Source: Flavobacterium soyangense
Lineage (GTDB): Bacteria; Bacteroidota; Bacteroidia; Flavobacteriales; Flavobacteriaceae
Length of the DNA: 64,000 bases
Assembly: GCF_015277675.1 (NCBI RefSeq)
Contig: NZ_JADHEC010000012.1
Location: 24,954-88,953 of the forward strand
Direction: 5' to 3'
The number at the start of each line of letters is the position of its first letter. Positions within the stretch are counted from its first letter, which is position 1. The notes beneath the pieces were generated by a model. It was not told the DNA's origin. It saw only the letters and a list, made by a program, of their open reading frames with translations, and made no database searches. The position numbers were made by a program, and so were the translations under genes. Shown here piece by piece: positions 8,770-19,039 of this stretch.

Positions 8770-10041
8770 TTATTTTAAAATCGTTTGCTTTCTGTCTGGC
8801 CCTACAGAAACAATTTTTATGGGAACTTCAACTTCCTTTTCTATAAATTCAATGTATTCTTTCAACTCGATTGGTAATTGATCATAAGTGGTCATTCCGG
8901 TCAAATCGGCTTGCCATCCCTTGAATTCTTTGAAAACAGGAGTTACATTTTCAGGTTCGATGTTGTAAGGAAAATGAGAAATGGTTGCGCCTTTGTAATT
9001 GTATTCCGTACATACTTTCAAAGTTGGAAAACCAGAAAGAATATCGCCTTTCATCATCATTAATTGGGTAACGCCATTAATTTGAACAGCATACTTTAAG
9101 GCAACTAAATCTAACCAACCACAACGTCTTTGTCTTCCGGTTACAGACCCAAATTCATTTCCAACTCTTGCCATTGTTGCGCCATCTTCGTCGAAAAGTT
9201 CCGTTGGAAAAGGACCACTTCCTACGCGAGTTACATAGGCTTTAAAAATTCCGTAAACTTCTTTTATTTTATTGGGAGCAATTCCTAAACCAGTACAAGC
9301 ACCAGCTGCGGTAGTATTGGATGAAGTCACAAACGGATAAGTTCCAAAATCAACATCCAATAATGAGCCTTGGGCACCTTCGCACAAAATAGCTTTTCCT
9401 GCTCTTTGTGCTTGATTTAAGTATTCTTCACTGTCTACAAAATCTATTTTTTTCAATTCTTCGATGGATTCAAAGAATTCTTTTTCCATTTCTTCTAAAT
9501 TGTACTGAATAGCAACATCGTAGAATTTAATCATTTCTTCGTGCTTGTTTGCCAAAGCGCGGTATCTTTCTTTGAAATCTTCTAATTCAATATCACCAAC
9601 ACGGATTCCGTTTCTGCCGGTTTTGTCCATATAAGTTGGGCCAATTCCTTTAAGTGTAGATCCAATTTTTGCTTTTCCTTTTGAGGCTTCAGATGCAGCA
9701 TCAAGTAAACGATGCGTAGGTAAGATTAAATGTGCTTTTCTGGAAATTATTAATTTATTTTTTAAGTCTAAATTAAATTTGGCCAAGCCTTCAATTTCTT
9801 TTTGAAAAACAACAGGGTCTATTACAACTCCGTTTCCAATAATGTTTACGGCAGTTTTATGAAAAATCCCTGAAGGAATGGTTCTTAAAACATGTTTTAT
9901 TCCGTCAAATTCTAAAGTGTGTCCCGCATTTGGTCCACCTTGAAAGCGAGCAATAATATCATATTTTGAAGTAAGAACATCGACAATTTTTCCTTTTCCT
10001 TCGTCTCCCCATTGTAATCCTAGTAATAAATCTACGGTCAT
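8770..10041 (-). CDS. purA: Adenylosuccinate synthetase
   Basis: This enzyme joins IMP and aspartate, using GTP, to give adenylosuccinate in AMP synthesis. The phosphate-binding motif GDEGKGK is at residues 12-18. GPNAGH, the GIGPTYMDK region, the GQRRCGWLD block and the C-terminal SVGPDRKQT are all present. Its 423 residues match the bacterial norm (about 420-430). It lies 30 bases downstream of the Fur-family gene on the same strand and may be cotranscribed with it; this order is one I associate with Flavobacterium genomes. Confidence 0.97.
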   Translation of the reverse strand: MTVDLLLGLQWGDEGKGKIVDVLTSKYDIIARFQGGPNAGHTLEFDGIKHVLRTIPSGIFHKTAVNIIGNGVVIDPVVFQKEIEGLAKFNLDLKNKLIISRKAHLILPTHRLLDAASEASKGKAKIGSTLKGIGPTYMDKTGRNGIRVGDIELEDFKERYRALANKHEEMIKFYDVAIQYNLEEMEKEFFESIEELKKIDFVDSEEYLNQAQRAGKAILCEGAQGSLLDVDFGTYPFVTSSNTTAAGACTGLGIAPNKIKEVYGIFKAYVTRVGSGPFPTELFDEDGATMARVGNEFGSVTGRQRRCGWLDLVALKYAVQINGVTQLMMMKGDILSGFPTLKVCTEYNYKGATISHFPYNIEPENVTPVFKEFKGWQADLTGMTTYDQLPIELKEYIEFIEKEVEVPIKIVSVGPDRKQTILK

Positions 10042-10071
10042 TCTGTGTGTTATTTGTAGTTAATTTGTGTG

Positions 10072-10527
10072 TTATTTTTGTTTTTTTGTTCCGTATAAGT
10101 ATAGGGAGTGGTTTGTAATTTCTATATCGAATATTTCTTCGATTGTTTTTTTGATAATTTGAATTCTTGGATCACAAAACTCAATTACTTCACCAGTATC
10201 AGTCATTATAATATGATCATGTTGCTTGTCGAAATAAGATTTTTCGTAATGTGCCTGATTTTGTCCAAACTGATGTTTGCGAACCAGACCTGATTCCAAT
10301 AAAAGTTCTATTGTATTGTAGAGAGTTGCTCTACTCACACGGTAGTTTTTGTTTTTCATTTTGATATAAAGATTCTCTATATCAAAATGCTCTTCGCTCT
10401 CATAAATTTCTTGAAGTATTGCATAGCGTTCAGGCGTTTTGCGATGTCCTTTGTTCTCAAGATACATCGTAAAAACACTTTTTACAATTTCTTGATTTTT
10501 GCTGTTATCTGTTGAAATTTGTGTCAT
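10072..10527 (-). CDS. Fur-family transcriptional regulator
   Basis: This metal- or peroxide-sensing repressor has a winged helix over about residues 10-85 ([14 protein letters not shown]...[21 protein letters not shown]). A C-terminal dimerisation domain follows with the [15 protein letters not shown] metal-site region. It lacks the CxxC zinc pairs typical of Fur, with a single Cys in FCDP. Sequence alone does not tell Fur, PerR and Zur apart. The start is placed at the ATG giving MTQIST; an in-frame start three codons upstream (10536) is possible. It sits between rel and purA, all on the minus strand. Confidence 0.9.
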   Translation of the reverse strand: MTQISTDNSKNQEIVKSVFTMYLENKGHRKTPERYAILQEIYESEEHFDIENLYIKMKNKNYRVSRATLYNTIELLLESGLVRKHQFGQNQAHYEKSYFDKQHDHIIMTDTGEVIEFCDPRIQIIKKTIEEIFDIEITNHSLYLYGTKKQK

Positions 10528-10555
10528 ATCATGCAAATATAAATTATTATTTTCT

Positions 10556-10587
10556 AGTTTAGAAGTTTAGAAGTTTAAAAGTTTAGT
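10556..10587. repeat. Four imperfect 8-bp tandem repeats
   Basis: AGTTTAGA, AGTTTAGA, AGTTTAAA, AGTTTAGT follow one another in the gap between the Fur-family gene and rel. The tract is a slippage-prone microsatellite just upstream of the regulator gene. Read on the other strand, its core CTTCTAAA resembles the heptamer tract inside valS at 57845. Confidence 0.7.
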
Positions 10588-10624
10588 TACTAAATTAATA
10601 ACCTTCTATACTTATAACTATCTC

Positions 10625-12844
10625 TTAATTTTTATATTCTCGACTTACTTTATCAATACCATCAATTTGCTTGATATTATCAATTAATCTTTTAAGAATA
10701 TTATTATTTTGTACGATTACAGCGATTTGGCCTTTAAAAATTCCAGCTTCTCCACTCAAAGATATACTTTGAATGTTTACATTCATATTGTCAGAAATTA
10801 CTTTAGTAAGCTTATTTGTAAGTCCTATAGTATCCATTCCGGTGATGTGCAAAATTGCTTTAAATTCCTGTTGTGAGGAATCTATCCATTTTGCTAAAAT
10901 AATTCTATAAGCATAATTCGATTGAAGACTTATCGCATTAGGACAATCTCTTTTGTGAACTTTAATTCCTTCGTTTATTGTTATAAAACCAAAAACTTCG
11001 TCGCCGGGAATGGGATTGCAACAAGTGGATAATTTATAATCTAGCTTGTCTTGGTCTGCGCCAAAGACTAACATGTCATAATTACTGTTCAATACCTGTT
11101 TATGAATGTCTTCGTTGGCGGTACTTGCAGAACGTTTTATTTTGCTCTTGAAAAAATTAATAAAAGTATTGCTTTTTTGAGCAGCGTAATCTTTCAATTG
11201 CTGATTTTCGATGGCTCCAACTCCCACTCGGTAAAACAAATCCAAACTGGTTTTTAGTTTAAAAAAATTGACCAATTCATTGACAACTGATTCGCTTAAA
11301 GTAATCTTTAAGTGTTTTAGTTTTCGGGTGAGAATTTCTTTTCCTTCCTCGGCAATTTTCTTCGTGTTTTCGTTTAGAACATTTTTTATTTTATTTTTTG
11401 CTCTCGAAGTGGTCACATAATCAAGCCAGTTGATGGTTGGCTTTTGATATTGAGAAGTAATAATTTCGATTTGATCACCACTTTTTAATTCGTGATTTAA
11501 AGCTACTAATTTTCCGTTGACACGGGTTCCTCTAGTGCGAATTCCAACTTCGGAGTGAATGCTAAAGGCAAAATCAAGTGAAGTAGCGCCTTTTGGCAAT
11601 GATTTTATTTCTCCTTTTGGAGTAAATACAAAGATTTCCTTGGAATATAGATTCATTTTGAAATCCTCAACAAAATCTACGGCATTGGCTTCTGAATTTT
11701 CCAAGGCTTCTTTCAGCAAATTAAGCCAAATGTCTAAACCACTTTCTTCGGAACCACCTTGTTTGTATTTGTAATGGGCAGCATATCCTTTCTCTGCAAT
11801 TTCGTCCATACGTTCGCTTCGAATCTGAACTTCAACCCAACGCCCTTTTGGTCCCATAACAGTAATGTGCAAGGCTTCGTAACCAGTCGTTTTTGGAGAT
11901 GAAATCCAATCTCGCAAACGGCTTGGACTTGGTCTGTAATGATCAGTTACAATTGAATATATTTTCCAGGCAAGGAATTTTTCTTCGTGTGGATTTGATT
12001 TGTAAACGATGCGCAATGCAAATTTATCGTAAACTTCATCGAAGCCAACTCCCTGAGCTTTCATTTTTCTATAAATGGAATAGATGGATTTTGGTCTTCC
12101 TTTTATGATATAATCGAGTTTTTCTTCGTCTAATGCAGATTGAAGAACATCTGATATGTCTTTTATATATGCATCTTGCTCTTCTTTGGTTTCTTTTAAC
12201 TTGCTTACAATGTCATTGTAAATTTCAGGTTCTGTATATTTTAACCCTAAATCCTCGAGTTTGTTTTTTATTTTATATAAGCCTAATCTATGGGCTAGAG
12301 GTGCATAAATGTATAATGTTTCAGAGGCAATCTTGACTTGTTTAAAATCTTCCATCGTGTCCAAAGTTTGCATATTATGCAATCTGTCGGCGATTTTTAT
12401 CAGAATTACGCGTACATCATCATTTAATGTGAGGAGCATCTTTCGAAAATTTTCGGCTTGCATCGAAACATTCATCTCCTTTTGAACCTTCGAAATTTTG
12501 GTCAATCCTTCTACCAGTTGGGCAACTTTTGGATTAAATATTCGTTCGATATCTTCTACTGTTATTGGAGTGTCTTCGACGACATCGTGCAATAATGCTG
12601 CTGCAATAGCTGTTGCTCCCAAACCTATTTCCGAAGCTACAATTTTTGCCACAGCGATAGGATGAAAAAAGTAGGCTTCACCAGATCTTCTTCGTTGTTC
12701 TTTATGTGCATCCATGGCAACATCAAAAGCTTTACGAATGAGTTTTTTATCTTCGGGAGTTAAGGTTTGGTAACTAATACGAAGTAACTCTTTGTATTCC
12801 TGAAGGATTGCCTTGTTTTCTTTTTCAAAATCTATTTCTAACAT
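10625..12844 (-). CDS. rel: Bifunctional (p)ppGpp synthetase/hydrolase (RelA/SpoT homologue)
   Basis: This enzyme makes and degrades the stringent-response alarmone. From the N-terminus, an HD hydrolase domain holds LLHDVVEDT (His86-Asp87). The synthetase domain follows with GRPKSIYSIYRKM and YEALHITVMGP. Then come a TGS domain (VFTPKGEIKSLPKGAT), a zinc-finger-like CCNPIPGDE helix and a C-terminal ACT domain. Both catalytic halves look intact, so it can probably do both reactions. The 739-aa length is normal. ATG 12844 (MLEIDF) is preferred to a TTG five codons upstream. It precedes the Fur-family gene and purA on the minus strand. Confidence 0.95.
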   Translation of the reverse strand: MLEIDFEKENKAILQEYKELLRISYQTLTPEDKKLIRKAFDVAMDAHKEQRRRSGEAYFFHPIAVAKIVASEIGLGATAIAAALLHDVVEDTPITVEDIERIFNPKVAQLVEGLTKISKVQKEMNVSMQAENFRKMLLTLNDDVRVILIKIADRLHNMQTLDTMEDFKQVKIASETLYIYAPLAHRLGLYKIKNKLEDLGLKYTEPEIYNDIVSKLKETKEEQDAYIKDISDVLQSALDEEKLDYIIKGRPKSIYSIYRKMKAQGVGFDEVYDKFALRIVYKSNPHEEKFLAWKIYSIVTDHYRPSPSRLRDWISSPKTTGYEALHITVMGPKGRWVEVQIRSERMDEIAEKGYAAHYKYKQGGSEESGLDIWLNLLKEALENSEANAVDFVEDFKMNLYSKEIFVFTPKGEIKSLPKGATSLDFAFSIHSEVGIRTRGTRVNGKLVALNHELKSGDQIEIITSQYQKPTINWLDYVTTSRAKNKIKNVLNENTKKIAEEGKEILTRKLKHLKITLSESVVNELVNFFKLKTSLDLFYRVGVGAIENQQLKDYAAQKSNTFINFFKSKIKRSASTANEDIHKQVLNSNYDMLVFGADQDKLDYKLSTCCNPIPGDEVFGFITINEGIKVHKRDCPNAISLQSNYAYRIILAKWIDSSQQEFKAILHITGMDTIGLTNKLTKVISDNMNVNIQSISLSGEAGIFKGQIAVIVQNNNILKRLIDNIKQIDGIDKVSREYKN

Positions 12845-12925
12845 AAAAAAATGGTTCAATTTCTAAAAATAGAAAAAAGTAATGAGATATGCAAACAGTG
12901 ATTGCAATTTATAATTTTGAAAAAT

Positions 12926-14485
12926 TTATTCCCTAACTCTGGCAAAATCCAAATCCTGAAAATCATAGCTAAAGTCTGTTAATTCTGAAATGGGCTTCAT
13001 TTTTATAGCATCCAATTTTCCTGTTTCATCAATCTCAAAAAACAAAAAAGCATCAGCATTAAAGCTGCGATTATTCCATTTTACCACGAAGGTATTGTCT
13101 TTATAAAAGAAAACTTCGCCAGTCAATTTCGGTGAACGAATGGATTTAAAAAATAATTTTCCTTTTTTCTCTGAAAGTTCAATTTGGCCAAACCAATTAT
13201 CCACATAAAAACCAGTGTATTTTTTACCATCAATTTTTACTTTGTCTTTTTGATTTTTGGCAACGACAGCCCAAACTTCTTCAGTGGTTTTATCAGATTT
13301 AGATATGTTGTCTTTTTCCCGTTTGCTATACAATTGCACATAATCTGTGTAAGGAATATTTAAATAGGTGTCTTTGATTGTATTGGTAATGGCAGTAAAA
13401 GCTGCTCCAGATTGCTGATTTGTCAAAACCACAATTCCCAAATTCAACTCTGGGAATAGAGTAGTTTGAGTGACAATTCCTTCTAGTCCACCAGTATGGG
13501 TAACTTGTTTGTAGCCTTTGATATCACTCAAAAACCAACCCAAACCGTATCCGCTAAAATGTGTGTTATAAGGCGCTCTTGTATTTGCAGGAATTATGGT
13601 TTGAAGACTCCACATTTCATCTTGTTCTTTTTTAGAAAATAATTGATTCTGTTTTTCTGGACCATATTTTCCGTTTTGTAATTGCAGAATCATCCATTTA
13701 CTCAAATCGTTTGCACTTGAATAAATCCCGGCTGCCGCGTCGAAAGTGTGATTTTTATAACGAGAAATTATTTTTAGTTTTCCATCTGTCGGGACGTGAG
13801 GAGCTATAATATTTGTAGTGTCTTTAAGTCTTGAATAGGAAGCTGCGCTATTATTCATTTCCAATGGTCTCATTATACGTTCTTCAATAAAATCACACCA
13901 TGTTTTACCGCTTACTTTCTCTATGACTTCACCGGCAACAATATATAATAAATTGTCATAGTCATATTTTGTTCTAAAAGCTGAAACGGGTTTTAAATAC
14001 TGCAAATTGTGAATAATATCAGTCGCTTTAAAGTCGCTTCCGTCAGGCCAAATCATTAAATCTCCAGCGCCTAGTCCAAGTCCGCTTCTGTGAGTCAATA
14101 AATCCCGAATGGTAAATTCATTGGTCACATACTCATTATACATTTTAAATTCAGGAAGATATTGGGTTACTTTATCATCCCAATTCAGTTTTTTTTCATC
14201 GACTAACATTGCTAAAGCGGCTGTTGTAAAGGCTTTACTGTTAGATGCAATTCCAAATAATGTGTTTGCATCTACTTTTTCTTTGGTAAGAATTGATTTC
14301 ACTCCATAACCTTTGGCGTGAACAACTTTTCCGTCCTTGACAATGGCTACCGCAATTCCGGGAACGTTAAAATTTTTCAATGTATTTTCGACTAAAAGAT
14401 CCAATTGAGGCTCAGTTATCTGGGCATTTGTATTGAAATGGATAAATAACAATAACACAATGACTAATTTACAATTCATATTCAT
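12926..14485 (-). CDS. Serine hydrolase, class C beta-lactamase fold, with C-terminal DUF3471-like domain
   Basis: This is a secreted esterase or peptidase-like protein of the penicillin-binding/beta-lactamase superfamily. It begins with a signal peptide (MNCKLVIVLLLFIHFNTNAQ). The nucleophile motif SNSK is at residues 81-84, a YDN motif lies near residue 180, and HTGG is near residue 331. The last 130 or so residues (YTGFYVDNWFGQIELSEKKG) resemble the DUF3471 barrel common on such enzymes. Two ATGs two codons apart (14485, 14479) are both possible starts. The substrate is unknown; antibiotic hydrolysis should not be assumed. It lies 22 bases from the RNA methyltransferase gene, on the same strand. 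Confidence 0.9.
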   Translation of the reverse strand: MNMNCKLVIVLLLFIHFNTNAQITEPQLDLLVENTLKNFNVPGIAVAIVKDGKVVHAKGYGVKSILTKEKVDANTLFGIASNSKAFTTAALAMLVDEKKLNWDDKVTQYLPEFKMYNEYVTNEFTIRDLLTHRSGLGLGAGDLMIWPDGSDFKATDIIHNLQYLKPVSAFRTKYDYDNLLYIVAGEVIEKVSGKTWCDFIEERIMRPLEMNNSAASYSRLKDTTNIIAPHVPTDGKLKIISRYKNHTFDAAAGIYSSANDLSKWMILQLQNGKYGPEKQNQLFSKKEQDEMWSLQTIIPANTRAPYNTHFSGYGLGWFLSDIKGYKQVTHTGGLEGIVTQTTLFPELNLGIVVLTNQQSGAAFTAITNTIKDTYLNIPYTDYVQLYSKREKDNISKSDKTTEEVWAVVAKNQKDKVKIDGKKYTGFYVDNWFGQIELSEKKGKLFFKSIRSPKLTGEVFFYKDNTFVVKWNNRSFNADAFLFFEIDETGKLDAIKMKPISELTDFSYDFQDLDFARVRE

Positions 14486-14506
14486 AATTTTTAATTCATA
14501 ATTTTT

Positions 14507-15292
14507 TTAAAATCCTCTCTGTCTTTTCGCTTCAAAAATCAAAATTGCCGCTGCAACTGAAACATTCATACTGTCGATTTCGCCTTGCATTGGAATAATA
14601 ATATTTTGTGTGGCTGCGTTTCGCCATTCTTCAGTCAGGCCAGTTGCTTCCGTGCCAACAACCAATGCCGTTGGAGTTGTATAATCTTGAGTGTGGTAAG
14701 AAGTCGAATTTTGCAAAGTGGCGCAATATATATTTATTTTTCGTTCTTTCAGGAAGGCAATAATTTCATCCGTTGTTCCTGTGGCAATTTGGTTGGTAAA
14801 CAAACATCCTACGCTTGAACGAACAATATTTGGATTGTATAAATCGCTTTTGGGGTTGGCAATAATCACCGCATCGAGATTTGCCGCATCGGCAGTTCGA
14901 AGTAAAGCACCAATATTTCCTGGTTTTTCAGGTGCTTCGGCAACGAGAATCAAGGGGTTTTCGGATAATTTTAAATCGGACAATTGCAGGGATTTGGTTT
15001 TGGCTACAGCCAAAATCCCTTCGGTAGTGTCGCGATAGGCCAGTTTTTGATAGACTTCTTTCGAGATTTCTATTAATTCTATATTGGGATGAAAATTCCG
15101 AAGATGTTTTTCTGTGATTAATTCCGGCAAAAATAAAAGGGTTTCTATTTCGTATCCACCTTTGATTGCTAATTCAATTTCTCTTTTGCCTTCAATCAGA
15201 AAAGAGCCTGATTTTTTACGTGCTTTTGCTTTTTCCTGCAATAAAACCAAAGATTTTATGAATGGGTTTTGTATCGAAGTAATTTGTTTCAT
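14507..15292 (-). CDS. TrmH/SpoU-family RNA 2'-O-methyltransferase
   Basis: This SPOUT-class enzyme probably methylates a ribose in rRNA or tRNA. The N-terminal substrate-binding domain carries FLIEGKREIELA. The knotted SPOUT domain shows motif 1-like PEKPGNIGALLRTADAA, motif 2 LVVGTEATGL and motif 3 IPMQGEIDSMNVSVAAAIL. The 261-aa length is usual for the RlmB-like subgroup in Bacteroidota. The target nucleotide cannot be named. It is transcribed away from the polysaccharide locus, and a good -7 box (TAACTTTG) lies 26 bases upstream. Confidence 0.93.
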   Translation of the reverse strand: MKQITSIQNPFIKSLVLLQEKAKARKKSGSFLIEGKREIELAIKGGYEIETLLFLPELITEKHLRNFHPNIELIEISKEVYQKLAYRDTTEGILAVAKTKSLQLSDLKLSENPLILVAEAPEKPGNIGALLRTADAANLDAVIIANPKSDLYNPNIVRSSVGCLFTNQIATGTTDEIIAFLKERKINIYCATLQNSTSYHTQDYTTPTALVVGTEATGLTEEWRNAATQNIIIPMQGEIDSMNVSVAAAILIFEAKRQRGF

Positions 15293-15317
15293 TTTTGAAA
15301 TGGAAAGTTGCAGGCGT

Positions 15318-15325
15318 CAAAGTTA
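15318..15325 (-). promoter_or_regulatory. -7 promoter element of the SpoU methyltransferase gene
   Basis: On the minus strand this reads TAACTTTG, an exact TAnnTTTG match, 25 bases before the ATG at 15292. Confidence 0.5.
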
Positions 15326-15435
15326 CAAAGGTTTTGTTGTTTAATTTGCATTCTATTGTTGAATATGTAAAATTGTTTTTCCTGCTTTAGAAGATAAATA
15401 AAAAATGCTTAATTTCACGCTTCTAAATTCAAATA

Positions 15436-16413
15436 GTGAAAAATTACTCTGTCAGACAATATCAAGAAAACGATTATCAAAATTGGAATGCCTTTATTGG
15501 CCAAGCCAAAAACTCAACTTTCTTGTTTCATCGTGATTTTATGGGATATCACAATGTTAAATTTCAGGATTATTCCTTGATTGTTTTGGACAAAGAAAAA
15601 TGGGTTGCAGTTCTTCCGGCAAATATTGTCGGCAATGAGGTTTTCTCGCATCAAGGATTGACTTATGGCGGATTAGTTTATAATGAGAAGATAAAATTGG
15701 CTTCGGTTATTGAAATTTTTAAAGGTATTTTGTCTTTTTTGAATGAAAATAATATCGAGAAATTGCAGTTAAAATTAATTCCTTCTATTTATCATCAAAA
15801 GCCTGCCGAAGAAATAAATTATGTTTTGTTTTTGGCAAAAGCCCAATTAATCAGAAGAGATTCTATGGCGGTTATCGACTTGTCAAAGAAAAATATTTTG
15901 TCAAAACTTAGAAAAAGGAGCGTTCAAAAAGGTGTTTCGAATGATTTTAAAATAAAAGAAGTGGAGGATTTTAAATTATTCTGGAACGATGTTTTAATTC
16001 CAAATCTAGCCTTAAGACACCAAGCAAAGCCCGTTCACAGCCTAGAGGAAATTGCAAAATTGAAAACATTATTTCCCAATAACATTCGACAATTTAATGT
16101 TTATGAAAACGGAATTATTAATGCGGGAACCACTATTTTTGAAACCGATAACGTGGTACATTGTCAATATATTTCAGGAAAAGAAGCTAAAAATGAATTG
16201 GGAGGACTTGATTTATTATTTCACCATTTAATTACTGAAGTTTTTAAAAATAAACATTTTTTTGATTTTGGAATTTCCAATGAAAATCAAGGCCGGAAGT
16301 TAAATAATGGCTTGTCATATTGGAAAGAAAGTTTTGGTGCAAGTGTTATTGTCCATGATTTTTATGAAGTTAAATCAATAAATCATAATTTATTAGACAA
16401 TGTTTTGCTATGA
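15436..16413 (+). CDS. FemAB/GNAT-like acyltransferase at head of polysaccharide locus
   Basis: This 325-aa protein has two GNAT-like halves, as in FemAB-type aminoacyltransferases and sugar N-acyltransferases. The second half holds [16 protein letters not shown] and the [23 protein letters not shown] block typical of this group. It starts at a GTG directly after an in-frame-breaking TAG and overlaps the next gene by four bases (ATGA). The tight coupling to a sugar aminotransferase suggests it acylates the amino sugar that enzyme makes. That is inference; the usual acyltransferase in FdtA/FdtB pathways is a hexapeptide-repeat protein, which is absent here. Confidence 0.75.
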   Translation: MKNYSVRQYQENDYQNWNAFIGQAKNSTFLFHRDFMGYHNVKFQDYSLIVLDKEKWVAVLPANIVGNEVFSHQGLTYGGLVYNEKIKLASVIEIFKGILSFLNENNIEKLQLKLIPSIYHQKPAEEINYVLFLAKAQLIRRDSMAVIDLSKKNILSKLRKRSVQKGVSNDFKIKEVEDFKLFWNDVLIPNLALRHQAKPVHSLEEIAKLKTLFPNNIRQFNVYENGIINAGTTIFETDNVVHCQYISGKEAKNELGGLDLLFHHLITEVFKNKHFFDFGISNENQGRKLNNGLSYWKESFGASVIVHDFYEVKSINHNLLDNVLL

Positions 16414-17513
16414 TAAAATTCCTTGATTTAAAAAAAATAAATGCCACTTATGAAGCCGCTTTTCAAGAAAAATTGAAAGCAGTTTTAGCAAGTGGCTGGT
16501 ATATTTTAGGAAATGAAGTCGCGGCATTTGAAACCAATTTTGCTGGTTACTGTGGAATAAAACATTGTATTGGAGTAGGCAATGGTCTTGATGCTTTGGT
16601 TTTGATTTTTAAAGGGTATATTCAATTGGGGAAACTACAAAAAGGTGATGAGGTAATTGTTCCTGCGAACACCTATATTGCTAGTATTCTAGCTATTTTG
16701 CAAGCTGATTTGGTTCCGGTTTTGGTTGAACCAAAATTAGAAACTTACAATATCAATCCAGATTTGATTTCTGAAAAAATCACTTCAAAAACTAAGGCAA
16801 TTCTTGCTGTTCATCTTTATGGGCAATTAGCTGAAATGGATGCCATTAATGAAATTGCGAACCAAAATAATTTATTGGTAATCGAAGATTCAGCACAAGC
16901 CCACGGAGCTTTTTTATCCAAAAATCGTATGTCAGGAAATCTAAGTAATGCTGCAGCTTTCAGCTTTTATCCGGGAAAAAATTTGGGTGCTTTAGGTGAT
17001 GGAGGTGCAGTTACTACTAATGATGCTGAATTGGCAAAAACTATTCATTCCCTAAGGAATTATGGTTCTGAAACGAAATATTACAATGATTTTATTGGAA
17101 CGAATTCAAGGTTAGATGAATTACAAGCGGCCTTTTTGAATGTAAAATTTCCCCATTTAGACGATGATAATAATAAGAGAAAAGCGATTGCCAAACGCTA
17201 TTTATCTAATATAAAAAATGATAAAATCAGATTGCCGTTTTGGGATTTTTCGAATAATCATGTTTTTCATTTGTTTGTTATTAGAACCAAAAATAGGGAC
17301 GAATTACAACACTATTTATTGGACAAAGGAATTCAAACGATGATTCATTATCCTATTCCGCCACACAAACAAAAGGCTTTAACGGATTGGAATAATTTAT
17401 CTTTTCCAATTACGGAAAAAATACACAATGAAGTCTTGAGTTTGCCAATGAGTCCAGTTTTAACAGAAAAAGAAGTAGATTTTATTATTTCAATTTTAAA
17501 TCAATACAATTGA
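16410..17513 (+). CDS. DegT/DnrJ/EryC1-family sugar aminotransferase (FdtB/QdtB-like)
   Basis: This PLP enzyme aminates a keto-sugar nucleotide, most likely at C3 of a dTDP-6-deoxy-hexose. The PLP lysine is Lys190 in [29 protein letters not shown] (Asp160) and the C-terminal [10 protein letters not shown] block are family hallmarks. The 367-aa length fits. It overlaps both neighbours by four bases, so it is translationally coupled. An FdtA-like ketoisomerase in the same locus (23896) supports a dTDP-Fuc3N or Qui3N product. RmlA and RmlB, which supply the precursor, are not in the window. Confidence 0.88.
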   Translation: MIKFLDLKKINATYEAAFQEKLKAVLASGWYILGNEVAAFETNFAGYCGIKHCIGVGNGLDALVLIFKGYIQLGKLQKGDEVIVPANTYIASILAILQADLVPVLVEPKLETYNINPDLISEKITSKTKAILAVHLYGQLAEMDAINEIANQNNLLVIEDSAQAHGAFLSKNRMSGNLSNAAAFSFYPGKNLGALGDGGAVTTNDAELAKTIHSLRNYGSETKYYNDFIGTNSRLDELQAAFLNVKFPHLDDDNNKRKAIAKRYLSNIKNDKIRLPFWDFSNNHVFHLFVIRTKNRDELQHYLLDKGIQTMIHYPIPPHKQKALTDWNNLSFPITEKIHNEVLSLPMSPVLTEKEVDFIISILNQYN

Positions 17514-18784
17514 AAAGGATAAAAAAGATAACGCAAACCAATCTATTTAAAATCACTTCTTTAAATAGCTTGAGCATAGTTTTACGATTATTTATTGGGT
17601 TAATTACTTCTAAGGTACTTGCGATTTTTGTAGGCCCAAGCGGATTAGCACTTTTGGGGAATTTTAGAAATTTTGTTGGCTCATTTGAAACTGTTTCGAC
17701 ATTAGGTTTTCAAAACGGAATTGTAAAATATGTGGCTGAAAGCAAAGAAAAAGAAACGGAATTAAAAAAATATGTATCAACTATTATAATAAGCATTTCA
17801 ATAGCATCATTGTTACTTAGTGGTTTTTTATTCTCATTCCCGGATTTTTGTGATGAACTGATTTTTGGGTTCGATTTTAAATATAGTTTTATTTTTAAAG
17901 CTTTTGCAATTGCTCTTCCTTGGTATGCTTTGTCACTTGTTTTGGTTTCAATAATTAATGGTTTAGGTAAATTTAAAAAAGTAATTTACATCAATCTAAT
18001 TGGCAATTTTATTGGGCTTTTCGTTTCGGTATTCTTTGTTTCTAAATTTCAAATTACGGGAGCGTTGTTGTCAATTATTATTACCCCTTCACTTCTTTTT
18101 TTTGTTTCGTTTTATTACACAAACAAAGAACTTTCACTATTTAATTTAATTAGATTTCGTTTTTTTGACTTCAAAATCATAAAAAATTTATCTCATTATT
18201 TTTTAATGGCATTAGTATCTGGAGTGATAGGTTCAGTTGTTTATATTGCTATTAGAAAAAACATTATTTCAAATATTGGAATTCAACAAGCGGGGTATTG
18301 GGAAGCTATTAGCAAAATATCTTCTTACTATTTATTATTTGTTTCATCAATATTGACCCTTTATTTTTTGCCAAAATTAGCTGTTGCAAAAAATAATCAG
18401 GAAACAAAAAAAATATTTCGAGGTTTTTATAAAACGGTACTCCCCATTTTTATAATTACTCTAACGGTAATTTATTTTTCTCGTTTTTTTATTATTAAAT
18501 TACTTTTTACTAAAGAATTTCTTCCAGTTTCTACCTTGTTTTTTTGGCAACTATTAGGGGATGTTTTAAAAGTTGCTTCTTTGATTTTAGGATATCAATT
18601 TTTTGCAAAAAAAATGACTATTGCGTTTATTATATCTGAACTATTTTCATTTGGAGTTTTATATTTTCTGAGTAACTATTTAATTAAAATTTTTGGGATT
18701 GAAGGAATTGTGATGGCACAAGCCTTTGATAATTTTATTTATTTTGTTGCGCTTAGCATATATTTTAGGAAAAGTTTATTCTGA
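17510..18784 (+). CDS. wzx: O-antigen flippase (Wzx-type translocase)
   Basis: This 424-aa inner-membrane protein has about 12 hydrophobic segments and belongs to the MOP superfamily. It probably flips lipid-linked polysaccharide repeat units to the periplasm. The N-terminal block [22 protein letters not shown] is typical of O-antigen translocases. The start is a TTG overlapping the previous stop (ATTGA); I see no ATG near the N-terminus. It follows the aminotransferase in a clear operon. A polymerase (Wzy) was not seen in the window. Confidence 0.88.
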   Translation: MKRIKKITQTNLFKITSLNSLSIVLRLFIGLITSKVLAIFVGPSGLALLGNFRNFVGSFETVSTLGFQNGIVKYVAESKEKETELKKYVSTIIISISIASLLLSGFLFSFPDFCDELIFGFDFKYSFIFKAFAIALPWYALSLVLVSIINGLGKFKKVIYINLIGNFIGLFVSVFFVSKFQITGALLSIIITPSLLFFVSFYYTNKELSLFNLIRFRFFDFKIIKNLSHYFLMALVSGVIGSVVYIAIRKNIISNIGIQQAGYWEAISKISSYYLLFVSSILTLYFLPKLAVAKNNQETKKIFRGFYKTVLPIFIITLTVIYFSRFFIIKLLFTKEFLPVSTLFFWQLLGDVLKVASLILGYQFFAKKMTIAFIISELFSFGVLYFLSNYLIKIFGIEGIVMAQAFDNFIYFVALSIYFRKSLF

Positions 18785-18853
18785 TGCCGATTTGAAATTT
18801 GAACATTATTTGGAATAGCCTAAAAAATGAGTATTTTTGAAAAAAATAAATAA

Positions 18854-19039
18854 ATGATTGCATTATATTTCGACCCAGGAACAGGAGCCTTAATTGTTCA
18901 ATTTTTAGCTGCCGCAGTTGCAGGTTTTGTCCTTTTTTATAAAACAGTTATGCATAAAATAAAATCAATTTTTGGGATAAAAGAAAAAGTAGAAGATGAT
19001 TTTATGGACGAAAATAAAGACAACGAAGCTAAAGATTAA
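18854..19039 (+). CDS. Small single-span membrane protein with DPGTG motif
   Basis: This 61-aa protein has an N-terminal YFDPGTGALIVQF motif, one hydrophobic segment (residues 14-30) and a short charged, acidic tail. Short proteins with a DPGTG start and one or two helices are common beside polysaccharide and sulfatase-like genes, but I know of no assigned function. It lies 69 bases after wzx. Its stop codon is followed directly by the ATG of the methyltransferase gene, so the two are tightly coupled. It is too ordered and well placed to be chance. Confidence 0.75.
   Translation: MIALYFDPGTGALIVQFLAAAVAGFVLFYKTVMHKIKSIFGIKEKVEDDFMDENKDNEAKD

Noticed and set aside
12926..14485. Antibiotic-resistance beta-lactamase
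   Set aside because: The fold and motifs fit the broad serine hydrolase group with a DUF3471-like tail; nothing supports beta-lactam hydrolysis in particular.
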